From contig JAFOCI010000087.1 in NCBI GenBank assembly GCA_017381365.1, forward strand, positions 1-49,353: DNA of 49,353 nt, read 5' to 3'. Positions within the stretch are counted from its first letter, which is position 1. Every line of letters begins with the position of its first letter. Positions 33,710-43,071 of the stretch are shown piece by piece. The DNA comes from Treponema sp. GTDB taxonomy: Bacteria; Spirochaetota; Spirochaetia; Treponematales; Treponemataceae. The notes under the pieces were generated by a model. The model searched no databases. It worked only from the letters and a program-made list of their open reading frames with translations, and was not told where the DNA came from. Made by a program: the position numbers and the translations under genes.

Positions 33710-35527
33710 TCAGTTATTTTCTAATTCATTTAAATCGCTTTCCTGTGTATAGCGAAGAATTTTGTATGAATATCCTTGCTCTGCAAGAAATTTCTGGCGA
33801 TTTGAACCAAAATCCTCTTCAACGGTATTTCGGGTGATGAGAGTGAAAAATCTGCTGGTGCGTTCTTTTGGTCGCAAAATACGACCAAGTCGCTGAGCTT
33901 CTTCCTGTCGGCTTCCAAAAGTTCCACTTATCTGGATTGCGATTGAAGCATCAGGCAAATCAATGGCAAAATTGGCAACTTTAGAAACAACAAGAACGTG
34001 GATTTTGCCTTCACGGAAACTCTTGTAAATCTGGTCGCGCTCTACATTAGGGGTTTTCCCTGTAATTATTGGAGCATTAAGTTCCTTAGCGATTGTGTTC
34101 AGCTGATCAAGATACTGTCCGATTACAAGAATTTTATCATCTGGATAGCGGGCAATAATTTGTTGCGTAACAATGTTTTTTATTTCGTTTACGCTGGCAA
34201 GCTTGTGTTTTTCTCTTGCAGATGCAACGGCGTATTCAATTTCCTGTGATTCTGGTAAATCAAGGCGAACTTCAATACATTCTGCTGTTGCAATCCAATG
34301 GGCTTTTTCCAGTTCTTTCCACGGAACATCGTAACGTTTTGGACCTACTAAACTAAAAACATAGCCTTCGCAACCGTCTTCGCGGACTAATGTTGCTGTT
34401 AGACCTACCCGTCTTACGGCTTGAAGCTCTGCAACAACTCGGAAAACTGGTGCAGGAAGCATATGAACTTCATCGTAAATTATAAGTCCCCATTTTCTTT
34501 TTGTAAAAATTGAAAAATGAGGATAAGGACCATCTTTTTCTGGTCGCCATGTTAAAATCTGATATGTGGCAACAGTTACTGGCGCAAGAGTCTTATTTTC
34601 GCCAGTGTATTCTGCAATTTGTTCCTCTGTAAGATTTGATTTATCTTTTAATTCCTGAATCCATTGATGAACAGCAGAAATGTTTGTTGTGATGATTAAG
34701 GTGCTTGTTTTTAGCAAATCCATGACAGTCATTCCGACGATGGTTTTTCCTGCACCACATGGAAGAACAATAGTTCCAAATCCAGTTCCTGGACCTTTAT
34801 TTCCAACAAGAGCCTGAGCTGCGTTTTTTTGATAGCCGCGAATTTCAAAAGGTTTGCCTGCAGAAGTTTCTTCTCTCAGGTTGAAATCTAAAGGTTCGCC
34901 GTCTTCAAGCTGAACTTCATCTTTTACAGGCCACAAGGAATTTAAGAGAACCTGTTTGATAGTTCCGCGGTCAGTGAGCTTTAAGCGGAAACAATATTGT
35001 TTTTCTTCCTCGGTAAGTTCAACTGGATTTTTTATTTCGTCAGGGGCATATTCACACGGTTCAAGGAGTTTTTTTGCGTGTGGATTTGCTTTAATTTCAA
35101 GATAAACATTTCTTGCGTTGGCAACAAGATACAGGTACTGCTCTTCAACGGTGGGAACAGAATCGACGCCAACGTGGGCTTTTAAAACTTCTGCAGTTTT
35201 TACTGGGACTTGAATTACTGGTCCGGGAATAAGACGAAGTTTACCAAAACGACTGGCAGTTTCTTTTATCCACATTGTAATATTCTGCGGTACATCGTAG
35301 CGGGCATATTTTTCTAGTACAGCTACAGCATCGTCTGGGGTAAGACCTGCACTGGTTGCGTTCCATAAAGAAAGCGGTGTTAATCGGTATGTATGAAGAT
35401 GTTCCGGAGAGCGTTCCAGTTCTGCAAATGGAATAAGGTCATTGCGACATTCATTTGCAAGTGGTGCATGTACGTCTAAAAGAAGTGTTCTGTCTCCCTG
35501 AACAATTAATGGATTATCAAATTGCAT
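33710..35527 (-). CDS. Bacterial XPB/ERCC3-type DNA helicase
   Basis: XPB is a 3'-5' superfamily-2 helicase related to the eukaryotic TFIIH subunit. The 605-residue protein has an N-terminal helicase-associated domain (1-170), then Walker A PCGAGKTIVGMTV, DEVH box IIYDEVHMLPAP, motif III RRVGLTATLVREDG and motif VI QEEAQRLGRILRP, ending with the RFFTLITRNTVEEDF segment typical of XPB. It is the first gene of a two-gene minus-strand operon with the partner protein. It probably works in repair or transcription-coupled remodelling; the bacterial role is poorly defined. Confidence 0.92.
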   Translation of the reverse strand: MQFDNPLIVQGDRTLLLDVHAPLANECRNDLIPFAELERSPEHLHTYRLTPLSLWNATSAGLTPDDAVAVLEKYARYDVPQNITMWIKETASRFGKLRLIPGPVIQVPVKTAEVLKAHVGVDSVPTVEEQYLYLVANARNVYLEIKANPHAKKLLEPCEYAPDEIKNPVELTEEEKQYCFRLKLTDRGTIKQVLLNSLWPVKDEVQLEDGEPLDFNLREETSAGKPFEIRGYQKNAAQALVGNKGPGTGFGTIVLPCGAGKTIVGMTVMDLLKTSTLIITTNISAVHQWIQELKDKSNLTEEQIAEYTGENKTLAPVTVATYQILTWRPEKDGPYPHFSIFTKRKWGLIIYDEVHMLPAPVFRVVAELQAVRRVGLTATLVREDGCEGYVFSLVGPKRYDVPWKELEKAHWIATAECIEVRLDLPESQEIEYAVASAREKHKLASVNEIKNIVTQQIIARYPDDKILVIGQYLDQLNTIAKELNAPIITGKTPNVERDQIYKSFREGKIHVLVVSKVANFAIDLPDASIAIQISGTFGSRQEEAQRLGRILRPKERTSRFFTLITRNTVEEDFGSNRQKFLAEQGYSYKILRYTQESDLNELENN

Positions 35528-35595
35528 AGCGTATTATTATAGACTAATGTAAAAAAGTTCTCAATGAAAGAATAATTATTTCCGAAATTTGAAAT

Positions 35596-36762
35596 ATGAG
35601 TGGATTTATTTTCAAAAAACAAATTTTTGTTCTTGCCGCATCTTTTTTGATTTTCATCATGACTCCTGCAATTTTAAATGCAGAAAATATTTCTGTGGCT
35701 CAGTCGCGAGAAAAAAGAGAAAAGCTTATAGAAGAGGTAAAAAAATATATTGGTGCGCCTTATGTTCGCGGGGCAACTGGACCTGAAGCTTTTGATTGTT
35801 CTGGCCTTGTTTATACAGTTTCTCATGATGCCATTGGAATGCAGCTTCCAAGAACAGTTAAGGCAATTTACAGTTTTGTAAAGATTATTCCAATAGAACA
35901 GATTGAACCCGGCGATTTAGTTTTTTTTCGCACAACAGGAGATGGTTCCGTATCTCATGTAGGGTTATACATCGGGAAAAATCAGTTTATTTCTGCTGTA
36001 AGTGATGGCCCAAATACAGGTGTAATATTGTCCTCTCTTAAAGAAAATTATTGGAAGACTCATTATGCTGCTAGTGGAAAGTTTTTGCCTTCAATGCAGG
36101 ATTCCAATCCAGAAAATAATTTTGCATCAATAAAAAATGACAAAGATTTAGCAAAAAAGAATAAAAAGGAAGAATCAGGAAAAAAAGCAAAATCAGATTT
36201 ATCTGCAGAACCAATTTTTCAAGATTCGTTTATGACGTATTCTGGAACAGGTTCGTTTACAGATCATCTTGCTTTTGCAGCTTATACAACAGTTGACTGG
36301 TCTGTTTTTACAGAAAAGAAAATAATGCCAAATTTTCGTGGTCTTTCTAGTGAAGCAGATATAATTTACAGAGGGAAAGTATTATCTCCTGGTTTAGGTT
36401 TGATTTTGCGCTGGAATTATGGTGTTTCTGCATTTCAGATGCCTGTGATTTTTTCTTTAAATGCAGGAGATTTTTTAAGAGTTTACGCAGGACCTCTTTT
36501 ATCATTTGGGCAAGCATCGTGTCCAGATTCTGAAACAAAAATTAAAAGTTGTGTTTTTCCAGGAGTTTTAGGCTTTTCATTTGCATTCCCTTCATTTACT
36601 AAGGGCGACTTTAAAATTCAGTTAGTGCAAGATGTGTGCTATTCAGTTTATAATAATATGTCTAATGCCGCTTTAGCACCATTGGAAGCAGCTTCTTCTG
36701 GTTTGGAATTTTGTACAGGTGTTAGAGTCGTATTCCCATTTTCAATTTTTGCAAAAAAGTAG
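35596..36762 (+). CDS. NlpC/P60 peptidoglycan hydrolase with barrel-like C-terminal domain
   Basis: A signal peptide or anchor (about 1-29) precedes an NlpC/P60 domain (about 38-165): catalytic Cys68 in EAFDCSGLVY, His121 in SHVGLYIG. The usual third residue about 12 positions later (His in MepS) is Ser133 here (NQFISAVS), an unusual substitution that may lower activity. A charged linker (about 168-205) leads to residues 210-388, made of alternating strands with many aromatic residues and ending RVVFPFSIFAKK, like a small outer-membrane barrel. It heads a plus-strand operon. It may cleave cell-wall cross-links while anchored at the outer membrane. Confidence 0.8.
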   Translation: MSGFIFKKQIFVLAASFLIFIMTPAILNAENISVAQSREKREKLIEEVKKYIGAPYVRGATGPEAFDCSGLVYTVSHDAIGMQLPRTVKAIYSFVKIIPIEQIEPGDLVFFRTTGDGSVSHVGLYIGKNQFISAVSDGPNTGVILSSLKENYWKTHYAASGKFLPSMQDSNPENNFASIKNDKDLAKKNKKEESGKKAKSDLSAEPIFQDSFMTYSGTGSFTDHLAFAAYTTVDWSVFTEKKIMPNFRGLSSEADIIYRGKVLSPGLGLILRWNYGVSAFQMPVIFSLNAGDFLRVYAGPLLSFGQASCPDSETKIKSCVFPGVLGFSFAFPSFTKGDFKIQLVQDVCYSVYNNMSNAALAPLEAASSGLEFCTGVRVVFPFSIFAKK

Positions 36763-36774
36763 TATCATAAAAAT

Positions 36775-37431
36775 ATGAATATGAAAAACATTTATAAAAA
36801 TTTATTGGTTGCTTTATTTTGTTCAGTAATTTTATTTTTAACTTCCTGTAAAAGTCAGATAAAAATAACTTTTTCAAAAAATGCATGCACGGTGAAATAT
36901 TCTACAAAATTAGGAAAAGCTCTGTTTGATACGTTTTATGCGTTTGCCGGAGAAACAGAAAGCGAAAGAATTTTTGATACAGAACAATTTAAGCAAATTT
37001 TTTCAGAAGGTGGTCTTAAGAATGTTTCTGCAGAATCAAAAGTAATAGATGAAATTTCTATTCAAGGTGATATTGACGGTAATAATGGGGATTTTATTTC
37101 TGGTTCGTCAATAATTAAATCTTCAAATAATGGCAAAAATGTAGAAATAGAATTTTCCAGAAACAATCTGCTGAAAATGTATGACAACATGCCGTCAATA
37201 ATGCGTTCTTACATTGATCTTTTTATGGCTCCAGTTTTTACTGAAGAAGAAATGTCTAATGAAGAATATCTTGAATTAATTTCTTCTGTTTATGGTCAGA
37301 TACTGGCGGATGAAATAAAGACTTCAACCGTAGATTTTATAGTGGTGTTGTCAGACGGAAAAACAAAACAGTTTTCGTTAGAACTTATTGATTTGATAAA
37401 CATAAAAACAGATATTAAGAAAAATTTTTAA
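36775..37431 (+). CDS. Lipoprotein of unknown function
   Basis: The 218-residue protein has a clear lipoprotein signal (VILFLTSC, Cys25). The mature part is mixed alpha/beta with acidic stretches and no recognised domain. It begins 12 bp after the NlpC/P60 gene and ends 1 bp before slyX. ATG 36781 is an alternative start. The operon context suggests an envelope role. Confidence 0.75.
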   Translation: MNMKNIYKNLLVALFCSVILFLTSCKSQIKITFSKNACTVKYSTKLGKALFDTFYAFAGETESERIFDTEQFKQIFSEGGLKNVSAESKVIDEISIQGDIDGNNGDFISGSSIIKSSNNGKNVEIEFSRNNLLKMYDNMPSIMRSYIDLFMAPVFTEEEMSNEEYLELISSVYGQILADEIKTSTVDFIVVLSDGKTKQFSLELIDLINIKTDIKKNF

Positions 37432-37432
37432 T

Positions 37433-37648
37433 ATGACAGATAAAGAGATTGATAATCGATTTATGGCAATGGAAATGAAATTGGCTTACTTGGAAGATTT
37501 TGTAAATCAAATTCAGGAAGTTGCTGTAGAACAGGCAAAGACAATAGACAAGCTTAAGGGAGAGATAAAGCTTATGTCTAATAAAATAAGAGAAATGTCA
37601 GACTCTTTAGAGGGTGAGATTCCAAACAGAAAACCTCCTCATTATTAA
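37433..37648 (+). CDS. slyX: SlyX-family coiled-coil protein
   Basis: The 71-residue protein is almost all coiled coil (MAMEMKLAYLEDFVNQIQEV) and ends with the conserved SlyX tail PNRKPPHY. The molecular function of SlyX is not known. It sits between a lipoprotein and a barrel protease gene, with gaps of 1 and 3 bp, so all four genes are surely cotranscribed. Confidence 0.85.
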   Translation: MTDKEIDNRFMAMEMKLAYLEDFVNQIQEVAVEQAKTIDKLKGEIKLMSNKIREMSDSLEGEIPNRKPPHY

Positions 37649-37651
37649 TAA

Positions 37652-40504
37652 ATGAAAAAAAAATTATTTGCAGGTTTATTTTTAATTTTCGCATTGATAC
37701 GGCTTTTCGCATACGAAGGCGTAATGGCTGGTGAAAAAAATTTAAGAATCATTAAATCTAAGTATTTTGATATAATTTATGCGCCAGGGTCAGTTGAGAG
37801 TGCAGGAATACTTTATGAAAAAGGCGATGAAATTTTTAAAGATGTTGCTCAGAAGTTTGGTTTGAAACATGAGTTTCGATTGCCTGTTGTAATTTCTCCA
37901 ACTAATCATGATTTTAATGCGTATTTCTCATCATTCCCATTTAATCATATAGTAATTTATGATTCTTTGCCTGACGAGAATCTTGTTGTATTCACAGAAA
38001 CTTTTATAAATACTTTTCGTCATGAATTAATACATGCAATTACGTATAATCTTCGGAATGATGGATTTTTTAAATTAGATCGTATTTTGGGCGATGTTTA
38101 TAATCCAGCTTTATTAACAATTACTACTGCATGGGCAGAAGGTGCTGCGGTGTCTTTAGAAAGCGATTTTGGAGAAGGCCGAATGAACAGTGAGTATGCA
38201 ATGCAAATTGTAAAGCAGGCTAAGATAGAAGGTGTTTTTCCAAAATATGCGGATATTCAAGGTGCAAGAGATATTTATCCTTCCACAAATGCCAGTTATA
38301 TATTTGGCGGTATGTTTTGCAAATGGTTGCAAGAAAAATATGGAATGGAAAAATATTCAGAATTCTGGTACAGATGTGTTAATTTTAAATCTCTAACATA
38401 TATCGGTTGTTTTAAAAAAATTTATGGTATTTCAATAAAAACGGCATGGAAAGAATTTTATGATTCTATTGAAATTCCAGAAAACATACAGATAGAAAAA
38501 AAGAAAAAAAACTTGTCAATGTTAAAATCTCTAACAGCCGCAAAGAATGTATACGCATTTGTGGATACGTCTAAATGTTCCGTATATTTGAAAAAAAATG
38601 ATGACAAAAAACAGAAAATAATTTTTAAACAGACAAATCTTGATAAAGTAAGTTTAAGCAAAGATTCAAGATTTATGGCAGTTTCGTATTTTGATAACTC
38701 ATTTACCAATACAAAAAAAAGAACTTATATTTATGACATTATCAATAAAAGAAGATTTTTTGTTAATGAAAAAAGTTTAAGAGATGGCGCAATAATTCAG
38801 CATGGGAATGAATATTATCTGGCTGGGGTAAAAACAGAATCTGAATTTTCTTTACTTGTTGTTTATAAATTATTACTTGATGAAAAAAAACGAATCATTA
38901 AAGCGAAAAAATATTTTGAAAAATCAGTTGAATATGGAAATCAATTCTTGTCTTTAGAAGGCGGAATAAATGGTTCTTTGTATTTTGTGTATAAAAATGG
39001 TTTAAAATACAGTTTGTGTGAGTTTAATGTTGAAAATAAGGTCATAAATCAGTATTTACTTCCAGAAGAAATTCAGGCAATTCAGAAATTAAGTTCAGAA
39101 GATGAAAAAATCTTTTTTTCATTTGTAAAAAAAGATTCTATGCCACGCTTAGGGTATTTTGAAAAAGGTAAATTTTATTTTGAAAAAATTGATAGAAATG
39201 GCGGAGTTTATAATCCTGTTTTTGCAGAAAACCAGATTTACTACATCGCAAGTTATTTTGATGGATATAAGCTGCAGACATTAGATTTTGAAAAACTGGA
39301 GTTTGAAGAATATTCGTCTGATTTAGTTGAAAACTTAAATTCATTGAAAAAAATTGCAGAAAGAAAAGAACTGGATGGAAGCAAAAAGTTTTCAGCCTTG
39401 AAATATACTTTTACAGGATCAAGAGGCGTTTTTGCACCTTTTAGTCTTGCAAATACTTATGCTATAAAAGATGATGCGGAATCAATGCAGTATGTTCAGA
39501 TGCCTGTTGGCATAACATATTTTTCATCAACTCCCTGGACATATCCTGTTTATTATTTTTCTGCAGGTTATGGGCCTTTGTCTGATTCTTATGCATTAGA
39601 TGCAGGTATTTTTAGAGGTGGTCTTATAAATAATCTTTTTTCTTATAAAGGCTTAGCTCATTTTGAATTTGATAAGGATGGTTTTAAACAAACTTATGAA
39701 TCTTTTACATTTGATGTGAAAGTTCCTTTATGGGGTACATATTATGTTGGATTAAAAAACTTTGTTCAATTTTTTGACGGTAGACAATCAAAGACAAGCT
39801 ATTCATCCTCTGATATAAATTCTCTTTTTGATTTTATTGGCATTCTTTCAAAAGAAAAATATGGTGAAAATCTTTCAATAAGAAGAGTTTTTGCGGAAGA
39901 TTCTGCTTCTGTTTTTTTTGGAAATATACATAAAGCAGGAAAAGGGTATTATAACTATGCTGGCTTTAGAATAATGCCAATCGTAGATTTTTTATATTGT
40001 GCTCCAGAAGCAGATGTTGACAAGGAATATTACCATTTTGAAAACCTAACTGTTAATGTTCAGGGAAAAATTCCTGGATTTTTTCCTATTACAGTAGAGG
40101 CTGCGATTTTTCCATCTAATTGCTGTTTTATTTTTGGAGCGGCAAATATTATTCTTTTTAATCAGGAAATTCAAAAAACAATTCCATATTTTCCTATAAT
40201 TTATTTTAATAGATTGACTTTTAGCGCGCAGTATTCTGGAATGATAAAATTTAATAATTATATGAAATCCTGGCCAATAACACGATTTTATGATTATTAT
40301 GTTGAAGTAAGAGATGGTAATTCAAATTATTATGATGATTTCAGGGTGAAAGCTGATTTATATTTTAATCCAAATATAGGTGGCCTGACACGAAATGAAT
40401 TCATGCTAAAAGCCACCTTTGGTTATGTTTATAGATTTAATCAGGAGCCGGGTGAAAACAAAAGTGATTATATAATTGGTATCAATTTTGAAAATTTTTT
40501 TTAG
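37652..40504 (+). CDS. Exported zinc metalloprotease with a barrel-like C-terminus
   Basis: The 950-residue protein starts with a signal peptide (LFAGLFLIFALIRLFAYE). The N-terminal third carries HELIH (124-128) and, 35 residues later, the third zinc ligand Glu163 in TTAWAEGAAVS, the gluzincin pattern of MA-clan peptidases. The middle (about 280-600) has repeated short strands with YFE/KDSRFMAVSYF-type blades, like a beta-propeller of WD40/TolB style. The last 330 residues alternate aromatic strands and end IIGINFENFF, typical of an outer-membrane barrel. It probably is an outer-membrane-anchored protease. Substrate unknown. Confidence 0.8.
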   Translation: MKKKLFAGLFLIFALIRLFAYEGVMAGEKNLRIIKSKYFDIIYAPGSVESAGILYEKGDEIFKDVAQKFGLKHEFRLPVVISPTNHDFNAYFSSFPFNHIVIYDSLPDENLVVFTETFINTFRHELIHAITYNLRNDGFFKLDRILGDVYNPALLTITTAWAEGAAVSLESDFGEGRMNSEYAMQIVKQAKIEGVFPKYADIQGARDIYPSTNASYIFGGMFCKWLQEKYGMEKYSEFWYRCVNFKSLTYIGCFKKIYGISIKTAWKEFYDSIEIPENIQIEKKKKNLSMLKSLTAAKNVYAFVDTSKCSVYLKKNDDKKQKIIFKQTNLDKVSLSKDSRFMAVSYFDNSFTNTKKRTYIYDIINKRRFFVNEKSLRDGAIIQHGNEYYLAGVKTESEFSLLVVYKLLLDEKKRIIKAKKYFEKSVEYGNQFLSLEGGINGSLYFVYKNGLKYSLCEFNVENKVINQYLLPEEIQAIQKLSSEDEKIFFSFVKKDSMPRLGYFEKGKFYFEKIDRNGGVYNPVFAENQIYYIASYFDGYKLQTLDFEKLEFEEYSSDLVENLNSLKKIAERKELDGSKKFSALKYTFTGSRGVFAPFSLANTYAIKDDAESMQYVQMPVGITYFSSTPWTYPVYYFSAGYGPLSDSYALDAGIFRGGLINNLFSYKGLAHFEFDKDGFKQTYESFTFDVKVPLWGTYYVGLKNFVQFFDGRQSKTSYSSSDINSLFDFIGILSKEKYGENLSIRRVFAEDSASVFFGNIHKAGKGYYNYAGFRIMPIVDFLYCAPEADVDKEYYHFENLTVNVQGKIPGFFPITVEAAIFPSNCCFIFGAANIILFNQEIQKTIPYFPIIYFNRLTFSAQYSGMIKFNNYMKSWPITRFYDYYVEVRDGNSNYYDDFRVKADLYFNPNIGGLTRNEFMLKATFGYVYRFNQEPGENKSDYIIGINFENFF

Positions 40505-40517
40505 CCGGCTTAATTTA

Positions 40518-41918
40518 TTAATCCAACAGTAAAAATGCTTTATAACCGTTGTACGCATGGATGATGTCATCGCGGGAAGTAATTTCCCACGGAGCATGCA
40601 TGCTCAAAACAGCAACACCAGCATCAATAACATTCATTCCGTATTTTGCAGAAAGATAGGCGATTGTTCCTCCTCCACCTTGATCAACTTTGCCCAATTC
40701 TGCCATCTGGTATGCAACATTAGATGAGTTCATGCAGCCACGGATTTTTGCGATGAATTCTGCATTTGCATCACTGGAACCACTTTTTCCTCGTGAGCCA
40801 GTATATTTCATAAACACGAGTCCTCCTCCGAGGAAAGAGGCATTTTCTTTATCGAACAAACCGGCATTCATAGGATCAAAGGCTGCATTAACATCGCTTG
40901 AAAGCATATTTGAATTTGAAAGGCAGCGGCGTAATGTTAAATCACTATATCCTTTTGGAAGTCGGGCAATAACTTCTGCAACGGCATTTTCAAAAATATG
41001 ACTTGCCATACCAGTTGCACCGACAGAACCGATTTCTTCTTTATCAACACAAAGACAACAAGCAGTTTTTTTCGTTTTTTCTGAGTCCATAAGAGCAGCA
41101 AAAGAAGTAAAAGCGCAGGAACGATCATCCTGTCCGTAACCTAGAATTAATGAACGGTCTAAACCACAATCGCGGGCTTTACCAGCTGGAACAATTTCAA
41201 GCTCAGCTGATTCAAAATCGTTTTCTTCAATACCATATTTTTTGTTTAACAGGTTGAGAATGATTTTTTTGCCGGAAAGTTTTTCGTCATTTTTTTTCTT
41301 TTTGTCTTTCTTTTTTTCATCGTCTGTTTTCTTATCGTTTTTTTTGGGTGCAATTGATCCAAGAATTACGTCTAAATCTTCACCTTTTATTACATCTGCG
41401 GCAGTCTTTTTCATTTGATCTTGAGCAAGATGAGGAAGAATGTCTGAAATACAGAAAACAGGATCTGTTTCCTCTTCTCCAATGTTTACAATAATTGTTG
41501 AGCCATCTGTTTTGCAAACAACTCCGTGAATTGCCAATGGCAATGTTACCCACTGATATTTTTTAATGCCGCCATAATAATGAGTATTCAAATATGTAAT
41601 ACAATCTTTTTCGTAAACAGGCTTTTGTTTTGCATCTAATCTTGGAGAATCTATATGCGCTCCAAGAATATTCATTCCGTTTTCAATATCTTCTGTTCCA
41701 ATCTGAAACAGTGCAATTGATTTGTTCATTTTTTGAACATAAACTTTATCGCCCGCCTTTATTTTTGGACATTTAGAGATGTCTTTATATCCATTTTTTT
41801 CTGCAGCAATAATTATTTGTGATACGCATTCTCGTTCTGTCTTGCCTTTATTTAAAAATAATTTATAATTTTCAATAAGATTTTCACCTAAAGAAATAGT
41901 TTTTTTTTCTTTTTTCAT
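40518..41918 (-). CDS. M18-family aminopeptidase
   Basis: M18 enzymes remove N-terminal residues using two metal ions. The 466-residue protein has the metal-site segments GAHIDSPRLDAK (about 89-100), CVDKEEIGSVGATGM and a C-terminal SMHAPWEITSRDD, plus the MNAGLFDKENASFLGGG and SGSSDANAEF region. A lysine-rich insertion (about 195-225) lies in the middle, with runs such as KKDKKKKNDEKLSGKK. GAGG lies 9 bp before the ATG, and a candidate promoter is upstream. Confidence 0.9.
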   Translation of the reverse strand: MKKEKKTISLGENLIENYKLFLNKGKTERECVSQIIIAAEKNGYKDISKCPKIKAGDKVYVQKMNKSIALFQIGTEDIENGMNILGAHIDSPRLDAKQKPVYEKDCITYLNTHYYGGIKKYQWVTLPLAIHGVVCKTDGSTIIVNIGEEETDPVFCISDILPHLAQDQMKKTAADVIKGEDLDVILGSIAPKKNDKKTDDEKKKDKKKKNDEKLSGKKIILNLLNKKYGIEENDFESAELEIVPAGKARDCGLDRSLILGYGQDDRSCAFTSFAALMDSEKTKKTACCLCVDKEEIGSVGATGMASHIFENAVAEVIARLPKGYSDLTLRRCLSNSNMLSSDVNAAFDPMNAGLFDKENASFLGGGLVFMKYTGSRGKSGSSDANAEFIAKIRGCMNSSNVAYQMAELGKVDQGGGGTIAYLSAKYGMNVIDAGVAVLSMHAPWEITSRDDIIHAYNGYKAFLLLD

Positions 41919-41940
41919 TTCAAAAACCTCGTAAAAAATT

Positions 41941-41968
41941 AATTTATAGAGTCTGTGAAGTCAGTCAA
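41941..41968 (-). promoter_or_regulatory. Candidate promoter of the M18 aminopeptidase gene
   Basis: On the minus strand, TTGACT (41963-41968) and TAAATT (41941-41946) are 16 bp apart, ending 22 bp before the ATG. It lies in the short gap after the HAD phosphatase gene. Confidence 0.45.
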
Positions 41969-41988
41969 TTTTTTTATAATAGATGTTT

Positions 41989-42645
41989 TTATTTGGAAAT
42001 AATCAGTTTTGTTAGTTCGTCAGCTGTGTCCACAACAAATTTACTTCCCAATTCTTTAAGAAAATCGTGTCCTTTAAAACCCCATGCAACTCCAATGAAT
42101 TTAAGTTCAGAGTTAGCAGCAGTATTAAAATCAACATCACTGTCGCCAATGTAAACTGCATTGGTTTTTGGAACGTTTAGAGCATTTAAGGCCAGGTTTA
42201 CCATATCTGGTGCAGGTTTTTTATTTACACCTTCTCTTTCGCCAATAGAAACATCAAAAAGACCGTCGAAAAATTGTTTTACAAGAGCCTGAACACCATA
42301 ATCAGGTTTATTAGAAACAACGGCAGTTTTTATTCCGCTTTCTCTAATTTTTTTTATAGCATCTTTTATACCTTTGTATGGACAAGTATTATCTGAATTG
42401 TGAATTTTATAAAACTCTGTAAAATCTTCGTAGACTTTTTGATAAATTTCAGCACTTGTATTTTCAGGAACAGCTTTTGCAATAAGACTTTTAATTCCGT
42501 TTCCAACAAACTGTCTGATTTCTTCCAGGGAACGTTCTGGTAAATTGTTTTTTGAAAGTCCGTAATTAGTTGCGTCTTTCAAATCTACAAGAGTATTAAG
42601 AATTGTTCCATCCATATCAAAAATTGCGGCTTTAATTTCATTCAT
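41989..42645 (-). CDS. HAD-family phosphatase, phosphoglycolate-phosphatase-like
   Basis: The 218-residue protein has all four HAD motifs: DMDGT (nucleophile Asp10), VVSNK, a lysine in VNKKPAPD, and GDSDVD. The helical cap sequence resembles Gph/PGP phosphatases, but the substrate cannot be fixed by sequence. ATG 42645 is preferred: it overlaps the upstream gene stop (ATGA) and has GGTGA upstream. The longer frame from 42693 would start inside the upstream gene. Confidence 0.85.
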   Translation of the reverse strand: MNEIKAAIFDMDGTILNTLVDLKDATNYGLSKNNLPERSLEEIRQFVGNGIKSLIAKAVPENTSAEIYQKVYEDFTEFYKIHNSDNTCPYKGIKDAIKKIRESGIKTAVVSNKPDYGVQALVKQFFDGLFDVSIGEREGVNKKPAPDMVNLALNALNVPKTNAVYIGDSDVDFNTAANSELKFIGVAWGFKGHDFLKELGSKFVVDTADELTKLIISK

Positions 42646-43067
42646 TTTTTTGTCACCATAATGTTTAAAATTCCGATCATAGAAAAAATCCATCCCGCTA
42701 TAATGCAGTATAGACCCATATAAAAATGTTCGCGGTATTGTCTGAAAATGTCAGTTGTAATCAAATAAAATATAATTCCACTTAAAATGCTAACAATTAT
42801 GAATGCAAATTTCAGGATTTTTTTTTCGGATGTTTTTAGAAGGTTTACTGTTAAACCTGCAATGCTGCAAATAAGAACTAAAAGCAATAAAGATGTTCTT
42901 AATAAATCATCTTTTGTAAGAAAATCAAAAATCCTTATAGAATAGAAAACAACTGTTTTATCGAGAATGGTCATTGAATTTTTGAAAACAGGAAAAACAA
43001 AACCACAGCAAGATAATATCATTCCAAGTTCATAAAAGAAAGAAAAATAGTTATTTTTAAATTTCAC
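42642..43067 (-). CDS. Small integral membrane protein of unknown function
   Basis: The 141-residue protein has about four hydrophobic helices (LGMILSCCGFVFPVF, TSLLLLVLICSIAGLTVNLL, FAFIIVSILSGIIFYLI, MGLYCIIAGWIFSMIGILNI). No family is recognised. It lies 4 bp after the FAD oxidoreductase gene and overlaps the HAD gene by 4 bp, so the three form one minus-strand operon. Confidence 0.65.
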   Translation of the reverse strand: MKFKNNYFSFFYELGMILSCCGFVFPVFKNSMTILDKTVVFYSIRIFDFLTKDDLLRTSLLLLVLICSIAGLTVNLLKTSEKKILKFAFIIVSILSGIIFYLITTDIFRQYREHFYMGLYCIIAGWIFSMIGILNIMVTKK

Positions 43068-43071
43068 GTTT

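Noticed and set aside
37652..40504. Calling the 950-residue protein an M1 aminopeptidase
   Set aside because: It has the HELIH...E pattern but no GAMEN motif, so only a general gluzincin label is supported.
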